Notes under the pieces: model-generated | What the model was told of the DNA's origin: nothing | The model's database searches: none | What the model saw: the letters and a program-made list of their open reading frames with translations, nothing else | Source: Fimenecus sp964527585 | Lineage (GTDB): Bacteria > Bacillota > Clostridia > Oscillospirales > Acutalibacteraceae | Direction: 5' to 3' | DNA length: 28,884 nt | Assembly (NCBI GenBank): GCA_964527585.1 | Contig: CAZGPE010000020.1 | Coordinates: 1-28,884 of the forward strand | Position numbers and translations under genes: made by a program | Shown here: positions 6,925-13,676 of the stretch, in pieces | How positions within the stretch are numbered: the first letter of the stretch is position 1 | Layout: the number at the start of each line of letters is the position of its first letter

Positions 6925-7542
6925 ATGGAAAATTCGTTCCCTTCAAGATTAAGCGAATTAAGACGGCAGCGTTCACTCAGCCAAAAAGAAGCGGCAGCGG
7001 CGCTTGGAGTATCGCAGGCACTTTTTTCCCATTATGAAAAGGGTATTCGTGAATGCGGACTTGATTTTTTATGTAAAGCCGCCGCTTATTTTAATGTAAG
7101 TTGCGACTATTTACTCGGAGTAAGCGATACAAAGGATGATTTTGCCGAGAATTTTACCGAAGAAGAAAACGCTCTCGATTCGGAATACAGAATGAATACG
7201 GTACTGCGTGCGGTTATGATGCTTTACAGTCGGTATTCGGATTCGGACATAGACAGAGATACCGAAATCAAAGATTTTTTTACAATGGGAATTTACAAAC
7301 TGTCCGTAATTGCGGCTCAGGCGGGATGTATTCCGAAAAGTTGGATAAGTTTACCTATTGAAAGCGCTTTGGCAATGAGTAAGGCTCAATCTGAACTTAT
7401 CTGCGATAAATTAAATGCCGAAGTCGGAAAAAAACATCCTAAAAATATGCGTGAACCCGAATGTATAAAAACCGTTATTGCCGCAGCGGAAAAATCAATT
7501 GTTAAAGAATGTTCGGTTATCGGCGGCAGTCAAAACTTTTGA
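6925..7542 (+). CDS. XRE-family transcriptional regulator
   Basis: 205 aa. The start is the ATG at 6925 because AAGGTGAT lies just before it (6913-6920); the longer in-frame start at 6883 lacks a binding site. Residues about 5-62 are a Cro/C1 helix-turn-helix (RLSELRRQRSLSQKEAAAAL, then GVSQALFSHYEKGIRECG and FLCKAAAYFNVSCDYLLG). The remaining 140 residues are a mostly helical region of unknown fold, without membrane helices; it may sense a ligand or drive oligomerisation. It is divergent from the phosphatase and convergent with rubrerythrin, overlapping the latter by 26 bp. The target is unknown. Control of the neighbouring phosphatase through the short shared upstream region is possible but unproven. 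Confidence 0.85.
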   Translation: MENSFPSRLSELRRQRSLSQKEAAAALGVSQALFSHYEKGIRECGLDFLCKAAAYFNVSCDYLLGVSDTKDDFAENFTEEENALDSEYRMNTVLRAVMMLYSRYSDSDIDRDTEIKDFFTMGIYKLSVIAAQAGCIPKSWISLPIESALAMSKAQSELICDKLNAEVGKKHPKNMREPECIKTVIAAAEKSIVKECSVIGGSQNF

Positions 7543-8059
7543 TTTCAAAGTAGGCCTGAGGTTTTGAACAGACCGGGCAGATATGAGGCGGTGTTTTGCC
7601 TTTATAGACTTTTCCGCAATTTCTGCATATCCAAACAGTGTTTTCATCGCCTTGAAATACTGTGTTTTCTTTAACTTTTGTAAGCATATAAGAGTAGCGT
7701 TCTTCATGATGCTTTTCAATTCCCGCTACATTTTCAAACAGAAAGGCAATTTCGTTAAAGCCTTCATCTCTTGCCGTTTCGGCAAATTCGGCATACATTT
7801 CGGACCATTCGTAATGTTCGCCTGCCATGGCATCGGTAAGGTTTTCCACGGTAGACGGCATACCGCCGTTAAGCTGTTTGAACCAAATTTCAGCGTGTTC
7901 TTTTTCGTTGTGTGCGGTTTCGTCAATTACGGCAGCATATTTTTCGTATCCGTCTTCCCGTGCTTTTGATGCATATAAACTGTATTTTATACTCGCCTGC
8001 GATTCACCTGCGAATGCGGCGAGTAAATTTTTTTCGGTTTTGCTTCCTCTAAGTTCCAT
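7517..8059 (-). CDS. rbr: Rubrerythrin
   Basis: 180 aa, near the usual family length. Rubrerythrins reduce hydrogen peroxide in the cytoplasm of anaerobes using a diiron site fed by a rubredoxin-like centre. The ferritin-like part (about 1-130) shows ligand motifs AGES (Glu19), ETAHNEKEHAE (Glu52, His55), the E-rich AGEHYEWSEMYAEFAE and GIEKHHEERY. The C-terminal domain carries CRNCG (Cys145, Cys148) and CPVC (Cys161, Cys164), the iron-binding cysteines. The ribosome binding site AAAGGAG abuts a 16-bp perfect palindrome (8072-8087). The gene is 66 nt downstream of the previous minus-strand gene and may have its own promoter, though I could not place one. The 3' end overlaps the convergent XRE gene by 26 bp. 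Confidence 0.96.
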   Translation of the reverse strand: MELRGSKTEKNLLAAFAGESQASIKYSLYASKAREDGYEKYAAVIDETAHNEKEHAEIWFKQLNGGMPSTVENLTDAMAGEHYEWSEMYAEFAETARDEGFNEIAFLFENVAGIEKHHEERYSYMLTKVKENTVFQGDENTVWICRNCGKVYKGKTPPHICPVCSKPQAYFEIKSFDCRR

Positions 8060-8071
8060 AAGAAAACTCCT

Positions 8072-8087
8072 TTACAAATATTTGTAA
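8072..8087. promoter_or_regulatory. Perfect 16-bp palindrome, candidate operator of rubrerythrin
   Basis: TTACAAATATTTGTAA is self-complementary over all 16 bases. It sits directly upstream of the AAAGGAG of the peroxide-reducing rubrerythrin. The TACA...TGTA ends resemble operators of OhrR/MarR-type or other stress regulators, but no known consensus fits exactly (PerR boxes have TTATAAT arms). Confidence 0.45.
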
Positions 8088-8125
8088 GGTTATTTTCCGT
8101 AAAGAAAAGCAAAATATTCCTTTAG

Positions 8126-8719
8126 TTAAAAATTATCTATATTCTTTTTTACATATTCTCGGATTTTTTCAAGAACTTCGGTTTCGGAATATGTTTCGAG
8201 GAAAAGTTTGTCTGCATTCCCGATCTTTTCTTTGTCAAAAGATACGGTTTCATTGTTTTCATCGAACATATCGCATATAGGTGATACAATATCGGCAATA
8301 TTTTCTTCACCGATTTGCGTCAATGCATAGGGTATTAAAGAGAAAAGTTCTTCTGTGTAAGAGTCGAAAAAGGAAGAAAGACTTTCCGAGACGCTGTCTA
8401 CAAACCAGTTAAGTGCATAAATGTGTTTTTTTACCTCGTTAAATTCCGAGAAAGTTCGGCTCGCATCTTCACTTTTTTCGATTTCGGCTTGCATTACGGC
8501 GGTAAGTCCTTCCAAGAGTTCTTTTGCATCTGCCGAAGCGATTTTTTCGGGAGTTAATTCTTTATATTTGTTTTTCAACTGCGTTAATCTTTCGAGTTCT
8601 TTTACGGTTTCTCTTACACGGTCATTATGCGACGAGAGAGAACGGCCGGCAAACATAATGAAAACTACCGTAACTATAATTAAAACGCCAAGTATAAGAT
8701 ATAAATACCAATAATCCAT
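8126..8719 (-). CDS. Single-pass membrane protein with long helical domain, unknown
   Basis: 197 aa, not recognised. Residues 5-25 are a hydrophobic helix (WYLYLILGVLIIVTVVFIMF). Residues about 30-85 are charged and heptad-like (NDRVRETVKELERLTQLKNK), suggesting a coiled coil, followed by an acidic helical region to the end. The N-in or N-out orientation is not decided by the sequence; the soluble part probably faces the cytoplasm. The ATG at 8719 lies one nucleotide after the rsmI stop, and its ribosome binding site (AGGAG) lies within the last rsmI codons, so translation is probably coupled to rsmI. Confidence 0.7.
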   Translation of the reverse strand: MDYWYLYLILGVLIIVTVVFIMFAGRSLSSHNDRVRETVKELERLTQLKNKYKELTPEKIASADAKELLEGLTAVMQAEIEKSEDASRTFSEFNEVKKHIYALNWFVDSVSESLSSFFDSYTEELFSLIPYALTQIGEENIADIVSPICDMFDENNETVSFDKEKIGNADKLFLETYSETEVLEKIREYVKKNIDNF

Positions 8720-8720
8720 T

Positions 8721-9548
8721 TTACTCTCCTAACAGCGCTTTGTATATATCGCCTTTTTTTAATTTTGTCTCTTTGGCGATTTCTTTTGCGGCTTCGTTGA
8801 CAGCCATACCGCTTTCTACAAGTTTTTTAGCGAGTTTTACCGCTTCTTCGAAAGAAATATCTTGTGCTTTAGGCGTACTTGCACCTTCGATTACGATTAC
8901 AAATTCACCTTTCGGAGTCTCTTTCGAGTATTTTTCGGATGCTTCGCAAAGTGTGGTTCTTTCTACGCTTTCGTGAATTTTAGTTAACTCTTTTATTAAA
9001 GCGATTTTTCTGTCTCCGAAATATTTATACATATCTCTCAGCGTTGCCGAGAGTTTGTGCGGCGCTTCGTAAAACACCATGGTTCTGCGTTCTGTTACGA
9101 GTTCTTCGAGATGTTCTTTTCGGCTCGGTTTGTTAACGCTTAAAAATCCTTCGAAAGTAAATCTTCCGCTCGGAAGTCCCGACATGGCAACAGCTGTTGC
9201 AAATGCAGTCGGTCCCGGAACAGACTCAACGGGAATATTGTTTGTCAGACACAGGTTAACCAAATCTTCTCCGGGATCGGAGATCGCAGGCATTCCCGCA
9301 TCGGTTACAATTGCGCATGTTTCTCCCGATTTGAGCCGTTCGAGAATAATTTCTCCACGCTCACGGCGGTTGTGTTCAAAATAACTGACCATCGGTTTCT
9401 TTATTTCAAAGCGGTTGAGAAGTTTGAGTGTTACCCTTGTATCTTCTGCGGCGATAAAGTCGACCGAAGACAGCGTTTGAATTGCTCTGGGTGAAAAATC
9501 GGATAAATTGCCTATCGGTGTTCCGACTACATAAAGTTTTCCCGACAA
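8721..9548 (-). CDS. rsmI: 16S rRNA (cytidine1402-2'-O)-methyltransferase
   Basis: 275 aa. RsmI methylates the ribose of C1402 in the decoding centre of 16S rRNA with S-adenosylmethionine. The tetrapyrrole-methylase fold motifs are clear: VVGTPIGNLSDFSPRA at the N-terminus, AAEDTRVTLKLL, VTDAGMPAISDPGEDLV, VPGPTAFATAVAMSGLP and VFYEAPHKL. A C-terminal helical RsmI extension follows (about 230-275). The start is TTG at 9548: GGAGGAA lies at the right distance inside the end of the upstream gene and MSGKLYVVGTPIGNL is the expected N-terminus. Only two bases separate it from the trmN6 stop. The order methyltransferase (YabB) then RsmI is conserved in Firmicutes. Confidence 0.96.
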   Translation of the reverse strand: MSGKLYVVGTPIGNLSDFSPRAIQTLSSVDFIAAEDTRVTLKLLNRFEIKKPMVSYFEHNRRERGEIILERLKSGETCAIVTDAGMPAISDPGEDLVNLCLTNNIPVESVPGPTAFATAVAMSGLPSGRFTFEGFLSVNKPSRKEHLEELVTERRTMVFYEAPHKLSATLRDMYKYFGDRKIALIKELTKIHESVERTTLCEASEKYSKETPKGEFVIVIEGASTPKAQDISFEEAVKLAKKLVESGMAVNEAAKEIAKETKLKKGDIYKALLGE

Positions 9549-9550
9549 GA

Positions 9551-10297
9551 TTATTCCTCCCTGTAAAGTTCCGATAAAGCGTTCATTTCATCGGTGTATT
9601 CGTTGTTCGCATTATAAAGAATGAAATTGTTTTCAACTGTCATTCCGCTTTTTCCTCCGAGTCTGGATTCGATAAGACAAAGCCACGGCTTTTCCGAAAT
9701 CCTGCTTGTTACAAGACGCAGGCGCTTTGGTTCGAGTTTGTGTTTTGCCATACTTTGCATGGTTTCGAAAAGTCTTTCCGGACGGATACAAAGACAAAAT
9801 CTTCCGCCGAATTTCAAAAGCCGTGAAGCCGACAGACATATATCGTCAAGAGTGCACAGAGTTTCATGCCGTGCGATTTTTTCGTTTTGTTTTTCGCTTT
9901 TTATTCCCGCATTTTCTTTCTTATACGGTGGATTCATTGTAACGAGGTCAAACATACCCTGAGGAAGTTTATCTTTTAATTGGGTAAGATCGGAATGAAT
10001 CGGTACAACGGAATTTTCAAGCGAATTCATTTCCACGCTTCTTGAAAACTGATTAAATCCTTTTTCCTGAATTTCCACTCCGTAAATTTTTTTGCAATTG
10101 CCGTCCCGTTTCCAAAGCAAAGGAATAATTCCGCATCCCGTTCCGAAATCGCAGGCGAGGTCGTTGCGTTTGGGTTTTGAAAAATCCGCAAGCAACATCG
10201 CATCGGTTCCGAAAGTGTGTTCGTCCGATACGATTACTCCGATATTGTTTCCGAGAGTTTCGATATGTTCTTTTTCAAAAATTTCCACATTTTTCAT
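9551..10297 (-). CDS. trmN6: tRNA1(Val) (adenine37-N6)-methyltransferase family (TrmN6/YabB)
   Basis: 248 aa. It is a Rossmann-fold, SAM-dependent N6-adenine methyltransferase of the YfiC/YabB group, expected to modify A37 of a tRNA. Motif I is ACDFGTGCGIIPLLW (about 48-62) and the catalytic NPPY sits at residues 122-125 (TMNPPYKKENAG). The N-terminal VSDEHTFGTDAMLLADF is typical of the family. The exact tRNA target is inferred from family membership only. No Shine-Dalgarno sequence precedes ATG 10297; instead an extended -10 promoter ends 8 nt before it, so the mRNA is probably leaderless or nearly so. First gene of an operon with rsmI and the 8126 gene. Confidence 0.9.
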   Translation of the reverse strand: MKNVEIFEKEHIETLGNNIGVIVSDEHTFGTDAMLLADFSKPKRNDLACDFGTGCGIIPLLWKRDGNCKKIYGVEIQEKGFNQFSRSVEMNSLENSVVPIHSDLTQLKDKLPQGMFDLVTMNPPYKKENAGIKSEKQNEKIARHETLCTLDDICLSASRLLKFGGRFCLCIRPERLFETMQSMAKHKLEPKRLRLVTSRISEKPWLCLIESRLGGKSGMTVENNFILYNANNEYTDEMNALSELYREE

Positions 10298-10305
10298 AAT
10301 GATTT

Positions 10306-10334
10306 ATTCTAACATAAATAAGAACGGTTGTAAA
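10306..10334 (-). promoter_or_regulatory. Promoter of the trmN6-rsmI operon giving a leaderless mRNA
   Basis: On the minus strand: TTTACA (10329-10334), 17-bp spacer, TAGAAT (10306-10311), with TG one base before the -10. Only 8 nt separate the -10 from the ATG at 10297, so the predicted start of transcription falls 0-3 nt before the start codon. Confidence 0.7.
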
Positions 10335-10345
10335 TTATAAAAAAC

Positions 10346-10374
10346 TTGATTAAAGCGCAATCCTGTGATAAAAT
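10346..10374 (+). promoter_or_regulatory. Promoter of yebC
   Basis: TTGATT (10346-10351), 17-bp spacer, TAAAAT (10369-10374), with TG at 10366-10367 (extended -10). The start site would be near 10381. The -35 lies 11 bp from the -35 of the divergent trmN6 promoter. Confidence 0.72.
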
Positions 10375-10407
10375 ATTTTGCGTAAATTTATATAGAGGGT
10401 GAATTTT

Positions 10408-11148
10408 ATGTCAGGACACTCAAAATGGAGTACCATTAAGCGTAAAAAAGAAAAAACAGATAACGCCAGAGCGAAAGTCTTTACCAAAATAGGCAGAGAA
10501 ATCGCAGTTGCGGTTCGTGAAGGCGGCCCTGACCCTGCCGGCAACTCAAAACTTAAGGATATAATCGCAAAAGCAAAAGCGGCTAATGTTCCGAATGATA
10601 ATATTGACAGAATAATTAAAAAAGCGGCAGGCGACGGAAATACCGATAATTACGAAAGCATAACTTATGAAGGTTACGGTCCGTCCGGCATTGCCGTTAT
10701 TGTTGAAGCTCTTACAGACAACAGAAACCGTACTGCAGGCGATGTGCGTCATTATTTTGACAAATACGGCGGAAATATGGGTCAGTCGGGTTGCGTTTCG
10801 TTTATGTTTTCCCGTCAGGGTGTAATAATCCTCGATAAAGAAGATATTGACGAAGACAAACTTATGGAAGATGCTTTGGAAGCGGGCGCAGTTGACTTTA
10901 TAACAGACGGAGAAGTATTCGACATCAGAACCGAACCCAACGATATGGGTGCGGTAAGAGATGATCTTGAGGCTAAAGGGTATACATTCCTTTCTGCAGA
11001 AGTTGAATATGTTCCGTCAACATATACAAGACTCGACAATCCCGATGAAATAAACGCTATGGGTAAAATGCTTGAAATGTTCGAGGATAACGACGACATT
11101 CAGGAAGTATATCACAACTGGGAGAATGAGGACGATTACGAAGGCTGA
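10408..11148 (+). CDS. yebC: YebC/PmpR family protein (TACO1-like)
   Basis: 246 aa, normal length for the family. Long annotated as a transcription regulator, the family is now linked mainly to translation at difficult (polyproline) stretches. The invariant N-terminus MSGHSKWSTIKRKK is present, followed by FTKIGREIAVAVREGGPDP, NNRTAGDVRHYFDKYGGNMG-like sequence (here DNRNRTAGDVRHYF) and SGCVSFMF. The C-terminal part is acidic. The start is ATG 10408: an in-frame GTG at 10399 lies inside the ribosome binding site GAGGGTGA. The gene has its own promoter and is followed by a hairpin terminator, so it is probably monocistronic. Confidence 0.95.
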   Translation: MSGHSKWSTIKRKKEKTDNARAKVFTKIGREIAVAVREGGPDPAGNSKLKDIIAKAKAANVPNDNIDRIIKKAAGDGNTDNYESITYEGYGPSGIAVIVEALTDNRNRTAGDVRHYFDKYGGNMGQSGCVSFMFSRQGVIILDKEDIDEDKLMEDALEAGAVDFITDGEVFDIRTEPNDMGAVRDDLEAKGYTFLSAEVEYVPSTYTRLDNPDEINAMGKMLEMFEDNDDIQEVYHNWENEDDYEG

Positions 11149-11173
11149 TTTCCCAAACAATCAACAAAAAAAG

Positions 11174-11201
11174 CCGGCAGATGAATATCTGTCGGTATTT
11201 T
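11174..11201 (+). terminator. Intrinsic terminator after yebC
   Basis: The arms CCGGCAGAT (11174-11182) and ATCTGTCGG (11187-11195) pair over 9 bp (one G-T pair) with loop GAAT, followed by TATTTTT. Confidence 0.8.
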
Positions 11202-11202
11202 T

Positions 11203-11224
11203 GTCCGAAAATTCGGACTTTTAT
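11203..11224 (+). terminator. Second hairpin in tandem, weak terminator or ylmH leader structure
   Basis: GTCCGA (11203-11208) pairs with TCGGAC (11213-11218) around AAAT and is followed by TTTTATT. It lies directly behind the first terminator and 20 nt before ylmH, so it may back up termination or fold in the ylmH leader. Confidence 0.4.
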
Positions 11225-11245
11225 TAAACGGAAGCGGTAACGAAA

Positions 11246-11956
11246 ATGCTTGAGAAAAGATTTAACGAATTATATAACAGAGCATACGAAAGAGGATACT
11301 GTACTTTTTCGCAGTTTCTGAATATGCACGAACAGAGTGAACTTAAAAATCTTTTTCTTCCGTGTGTTATGTACGGGGGATACGAAACGGCAGAAAGGGT
11401 TGTTGCAGGGTTCGGAGAAGGTCTGCAAATCTCATCTTTTCCGATAGTTTGCCTCTGTGCAAAACCTCTTTCATTAAAATTTGCCGATGATTTGACTCAC
11501 AGGGATTTTTTAGGAGCACTTATGAATCTCGGAATAAAACGGGAACTTGTCGGAGATATAATCGTTATAGATAATTGCGGATATATTCTGTGTTTAGAAC
11601 ATATTGCGCAATATATTTGCGAAAATCTCGTAAAAGTAAAACATACGGCTGTTAAAACCGAATATTCTCAATTGGCGGAAAATGTAAGCGAACAAGGGGA
11701 TAAAGTTTCGGTGTTTTCCAATTCGAAAAGAGTGGATGCACTTATAAGCGCCGTTTACAACTTTTCGAGAAGCGAGAGTTTACGGCTTGTGTCGGGCGAA
11801 AAAGTGTTTGTAAACTCAAAACTTGTTCTCAGTGCCGCTCTGAATGTTGAACAAGGGGATATTGTTTCGGTGCGTGGATACGGAAGGTTTAAGTATATCG
11901 GAGAAATTAAAACAACTAAAAAAGGCCGTCTTGTATCACAAATCGAAAAATTTTGA
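11246..11956 (+). CDS. ylmH: YlmH-family S4-domain RNA-binding protein
   Basis: 236 aa. YlmH is an RNA-binding protein of Gram-positive bacteria. It is encoded near division genes in Bacillus and Streptococcus and has been tied to rescue of stalled large ribosomal subunits. Visible here are the N-terminal helical region, the family-typical stretch LTHRDFLGALMNLGIKRELV then GDIIVIDNCGYILCLEHIAQYI (about 84-131), and a C-terminal S4 domain (about 163-236: RVDALISAVYNFSRSES, VNSKLVLSAALNVEQGD, VSVRGYGRFKY). The usual ylm/division neighbours are absent. The ribosome binding site before ATG 11246 is weak (GGAAGCGGTAA). No promoter was seen between the yebC hairpins and the start, so expression may depend on readthrough. 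Confidence 0.9.
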   Translation: MLEKRFNELYNRAYERGYCTFSQFLNMHEQSELKNLFLPCVMYGGYETAERVVAGFGEGLQISSFPIVCLCAKPLSLKFADDLTHRDFLGALMNLGIKRELVGDIIVIDNCGYILCLEHIAQYICENLVKVKHTAVKTEYSQLAENVSEQGDKVSVFSNSKRVDALISAVYNFSRSESLRLVSGEKVFVNSKLVLSAALNVEQGDIVSVRGYGRFKYIGEIKTTKKGRLVSQIEKF

Positions 11957-12018
11957 ACTGAAGAAAAAATCAATAAAACACTCGGCGTAAACAAGCCTTA
12001 TTTAGACAATAATGTAAA

Positions 12019-12047
12019 TTGACATAGTATATGCATTATGTTAAAAT
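12019..12047 (+). promoter_or_regulatory. Promoter of the pyk leader transcript
   Basis: TTGACA (12019-12024), 17-bp spacer, TAAAAT (12042-12047), with TG at 12039-12040 (extended -10). The predicted start is A12054, giving a leader of about 134 nt before the pyk ATG at 12188. Confidence 0.85.
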
Positions 12048-12053
12048 AATGCG

Positions 12054-12150
12054 ACGGTATATGCGGTGGAGTCTGTCATAGGTTATTTAACCTATTTATA
12101 CTGTTATCATTTTATGATTTGGGACAGAACTGCGGTTTTGTCCTTTTTTG
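12054..12150 (+). promoter_or_regulatory. Structured pyk leader: candidate riboswitch or attenuator
   Basis: A closing stem pairs ACGGTATA (12054-12061, at the predicted transcript start) with TATACTGT (12097-12104), 8 bp with one G-U. Inside it are an unpaired purine-rich stretch (12062-12077) and a hairpin with arms ATAGGTT (12078-12084) and AACCTAT (12089-12095). A small hairpin ATCAT/ATGAT follows (12106-12118), then an intrinsic terminator (12122-12149). TCTGTC in the unpaired stretch (12072-12077) is a perfect complement of GACAGA (12123-12128) in the 5' arm of the terminator, so the two folds exclude each other. I know no named riboswitch with this pattern; the ligand is unknown. Confidence 0.6.
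12122..12149 (+). terminator. Leader terminator upstream of pyk
   Basis: GGACAGAAC (12122-12130) pairs with GTTTTGTCC (12135-12143) over 9 bp (one G-T) with loop TGCG, followed by six T. It lies between the pyk promoter and the pyk gene, so it must be bypassed for expression. The preceding gene, ylmH, ends at 11956, so this could also stop readthrough from there. Confidence 0.82.
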
Positions 12151-12187
12151 ATAGGCTCTTCATTTTTATGTAAAGAAGAGGATTATT

Positions 12188-13597
12188 ATGAGAAAAACCA
12201 AGATAGTATGCACTATCGGACCTGCTTGTGAAAACGAAGAGACGCTTTCGCAAATGCTTGAAGCCGGAATGGATGTTGCAAGGCTTAATTTTTCGCACGG
12301 TACACACAGTGAGCACCGTAAAAAAATCGAAATGCTCAAGCAAGTTCGCGATAAAGCTAACAAACCGTTGGCGATAATGCTTGACACAAAAGGACCGGAA
12401 TACAGAATCGGAGTTTTCGAAAACGGAAAATGTGAAATCAAAGACGGCGATTTATTTACTTTTACCTGCGAAGATATTGTCGGAGACGAAACGAGAGTTT
12501 CCGTAAGTTATAAAAATCTTGCACGGGAAATGAATAAGGGCGACAAAATTCTTGTTAATAACGGGTTGCTCATTTTCACGGTTGTTGAAATCAAGGGAAA
12601 AGATGTTGTTTGCAAAATAGATGCGGGCGGAGAAATTTCCAACAGGAAGAGTATGAGCTTTCCCGACAAAGTGCTTAAGCAGGAATATTTAAGTAAAAAC
12701 GACAGAGAAGATTTGCTTTTCGGAATTGAAAACGATGTTGATTATATTGCGTGTTCTTTTGTCTCTCAAAAGCAGGATGTTTTGGATGTTAAATCCTTCC
12801 TTGAGGAAAACGGCGCAAAAAATATAAGTATAATAGCAAAAATCGAAAACCGTTCGGGAATAGAAAATATCGAAGATATATGTTCTGTTTGCGACGGTAT
12901 AATGATCGGCAGAGGGGATATGGGGGTTGAAATTCCGTTTGAAGAATTGCCCGCAATCCAAAAGGAACTTATTACCAAGTGCCGTATGCTCGGTAAAAGG
13001 GTAATTACCGCAACGGAAATGCTTGAGTCGATGATTACTCATCCGAGACCGACAAGGGCGGAAATTTCCGATGTTGCCAATGCGGTTTATGACGGTACAA
13101 GTGCGATTATGCTCTCGGGAGAAACGGCTGCCGGAAAATATCCGGTGCTGACAGTGGAAACGATGTCGAGAATTGCGGAAAGTACGGAGAATAATATTCC
13201 TTACGAAAAACAGTTTGCCGATCACGAGTTCCGAATTAAAAACGAAATGGATGCGATTTCCCATTCGGTTTGCGGTATGGCTATGGATATAGGAGCAAAA
13301 GCGATTGTTGTCTGTTCGATTTCCGGTATGACAGCCCGTATGGTTTCAAGATTTCGTCCGCCGGTGGATATAATAGGGCTTTCGGTTAACCGAAAAACAT
13401 GGCATCAGTTATCTATGTCATGGGGAGTAACTCCGGTAATGTGCGAAGTTTATCCTTCTATTGAGGTGCTGTTTTATACCGCAAAACAAATTGCGAAGCA
13501 AACTTTTAATTTGAAAACAGGAGACCGTATAATTATAACGGGCGGTACATCCGACACAACAGGAAATACCAATACAATAAGAATCGCTACAATATAA
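12188..13597 (+). CDS. pyk: Pyruvate kinase
   Basis: 469 aa, the usual length without the extra C-terminal PEP-utiliser domain found in bacilli. It converts phosphoenolpyruvate and ADP to pyruvate and ATP, the last step of glycolysis. Seen in order: RKTKIVCTIGPA, MDVARLNFSHGTHSEH, IMLDTKGPEYRIG, a B domain (about 70-170), IIAKIENRSGIENI with the catalytic Lys, MIGRGDMGVEIPFEELP (metal-binding Glu/Asp), TATEMLESMITHPRPTRAE and DGTSAIMLSGETAAGKYP, then the C-terminal domain ending with IIITGG. GAAGAGGA (12175-12182) is the ribosome binding site; the sequence CTCTTC at 12156-12161 could pair with it. Expression probably depends on the leader terminator. Confidence 0.97.
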   Translation: MRKTKIVCTIGPACENEETLSQMLEAGMDVARLNFSHGTHSEHRKKIEMLKQVRDKANKPLAIMLDTKGPEYRIGVFENGKCEIKDGDLFTFTCEDIVGDETRVSVSYKNLAREMNKGDKILVNNGLLIFTVVEIKGKDVVCKIDAGGEISNRKSMSFPDKVLKQEYLSKNDREDLLFGIENDVDYIACSFVSQKQDVLDVKSFLEENGAKNISIIAKIENRSGIENIEDICSVCDGIMIGRGDMGVEIPFEELPAIQKELITKCRMLGKRVITATEMLESMITHPRPTRAEISDVANAVYDGTSAIMLSGETAAGKYPVLTVETMSRIAESTENNIPYEKQFADHEFRIKNEMDAISHSVCGMAMDIGAKAIVVCSISGMTARMVSRFRPPVDIIGLSVNRKTWHQLSMSWGVTPVMCEVYPSIEVLFYTAKQIAKQTFNLKTGDRIIITGGTSDTTGNTNTIRIATI

Positions 13598-13626
13598 GCG
13601 ACAAACGGTTTTGAATATATTTTCGG

Positions 13627-13655
13627 TTGTGTATCCTGTTTTTTTATGATATGAT
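13627..13655 (+). promoter_or_regulatory. Promoter of the NSS transporter gene
   Basis: TTGTGT (13627-13632), 17-bp spacer, TATGAT (13650-13655), with TG at 13647-13648 (extended -10). The start site would be near 13662, just before GGAGGTG at 13666-13672. Confidence 0.6.
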
Positions 13656-13676
13656 ATAGGTCTATGGAGGTGCGAT

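Noticed and set aside
7495..7719. 74-codon minus-strand frame ending at the rubrerythrin 3' end
   Set aside because: It lies in another frame of the rubrerythrin gene; no start signal.
12061..12081. Six-codon open frame in the pyk leader (ATG CGG TGG AGT CTG TCA TAG), possible leader peptide
   Set aside because: It lies only 7 nt from the predicted transcript start, has no ribosome binding site, and its codons show no regulatory run of one amino acid. The pairing model explains the leader better.
12689..13264. 191-codon minus-strand frame opposite pyk
   Set aside because: Shadow of a conserved enzyme; no start signal and no recognisable domain.
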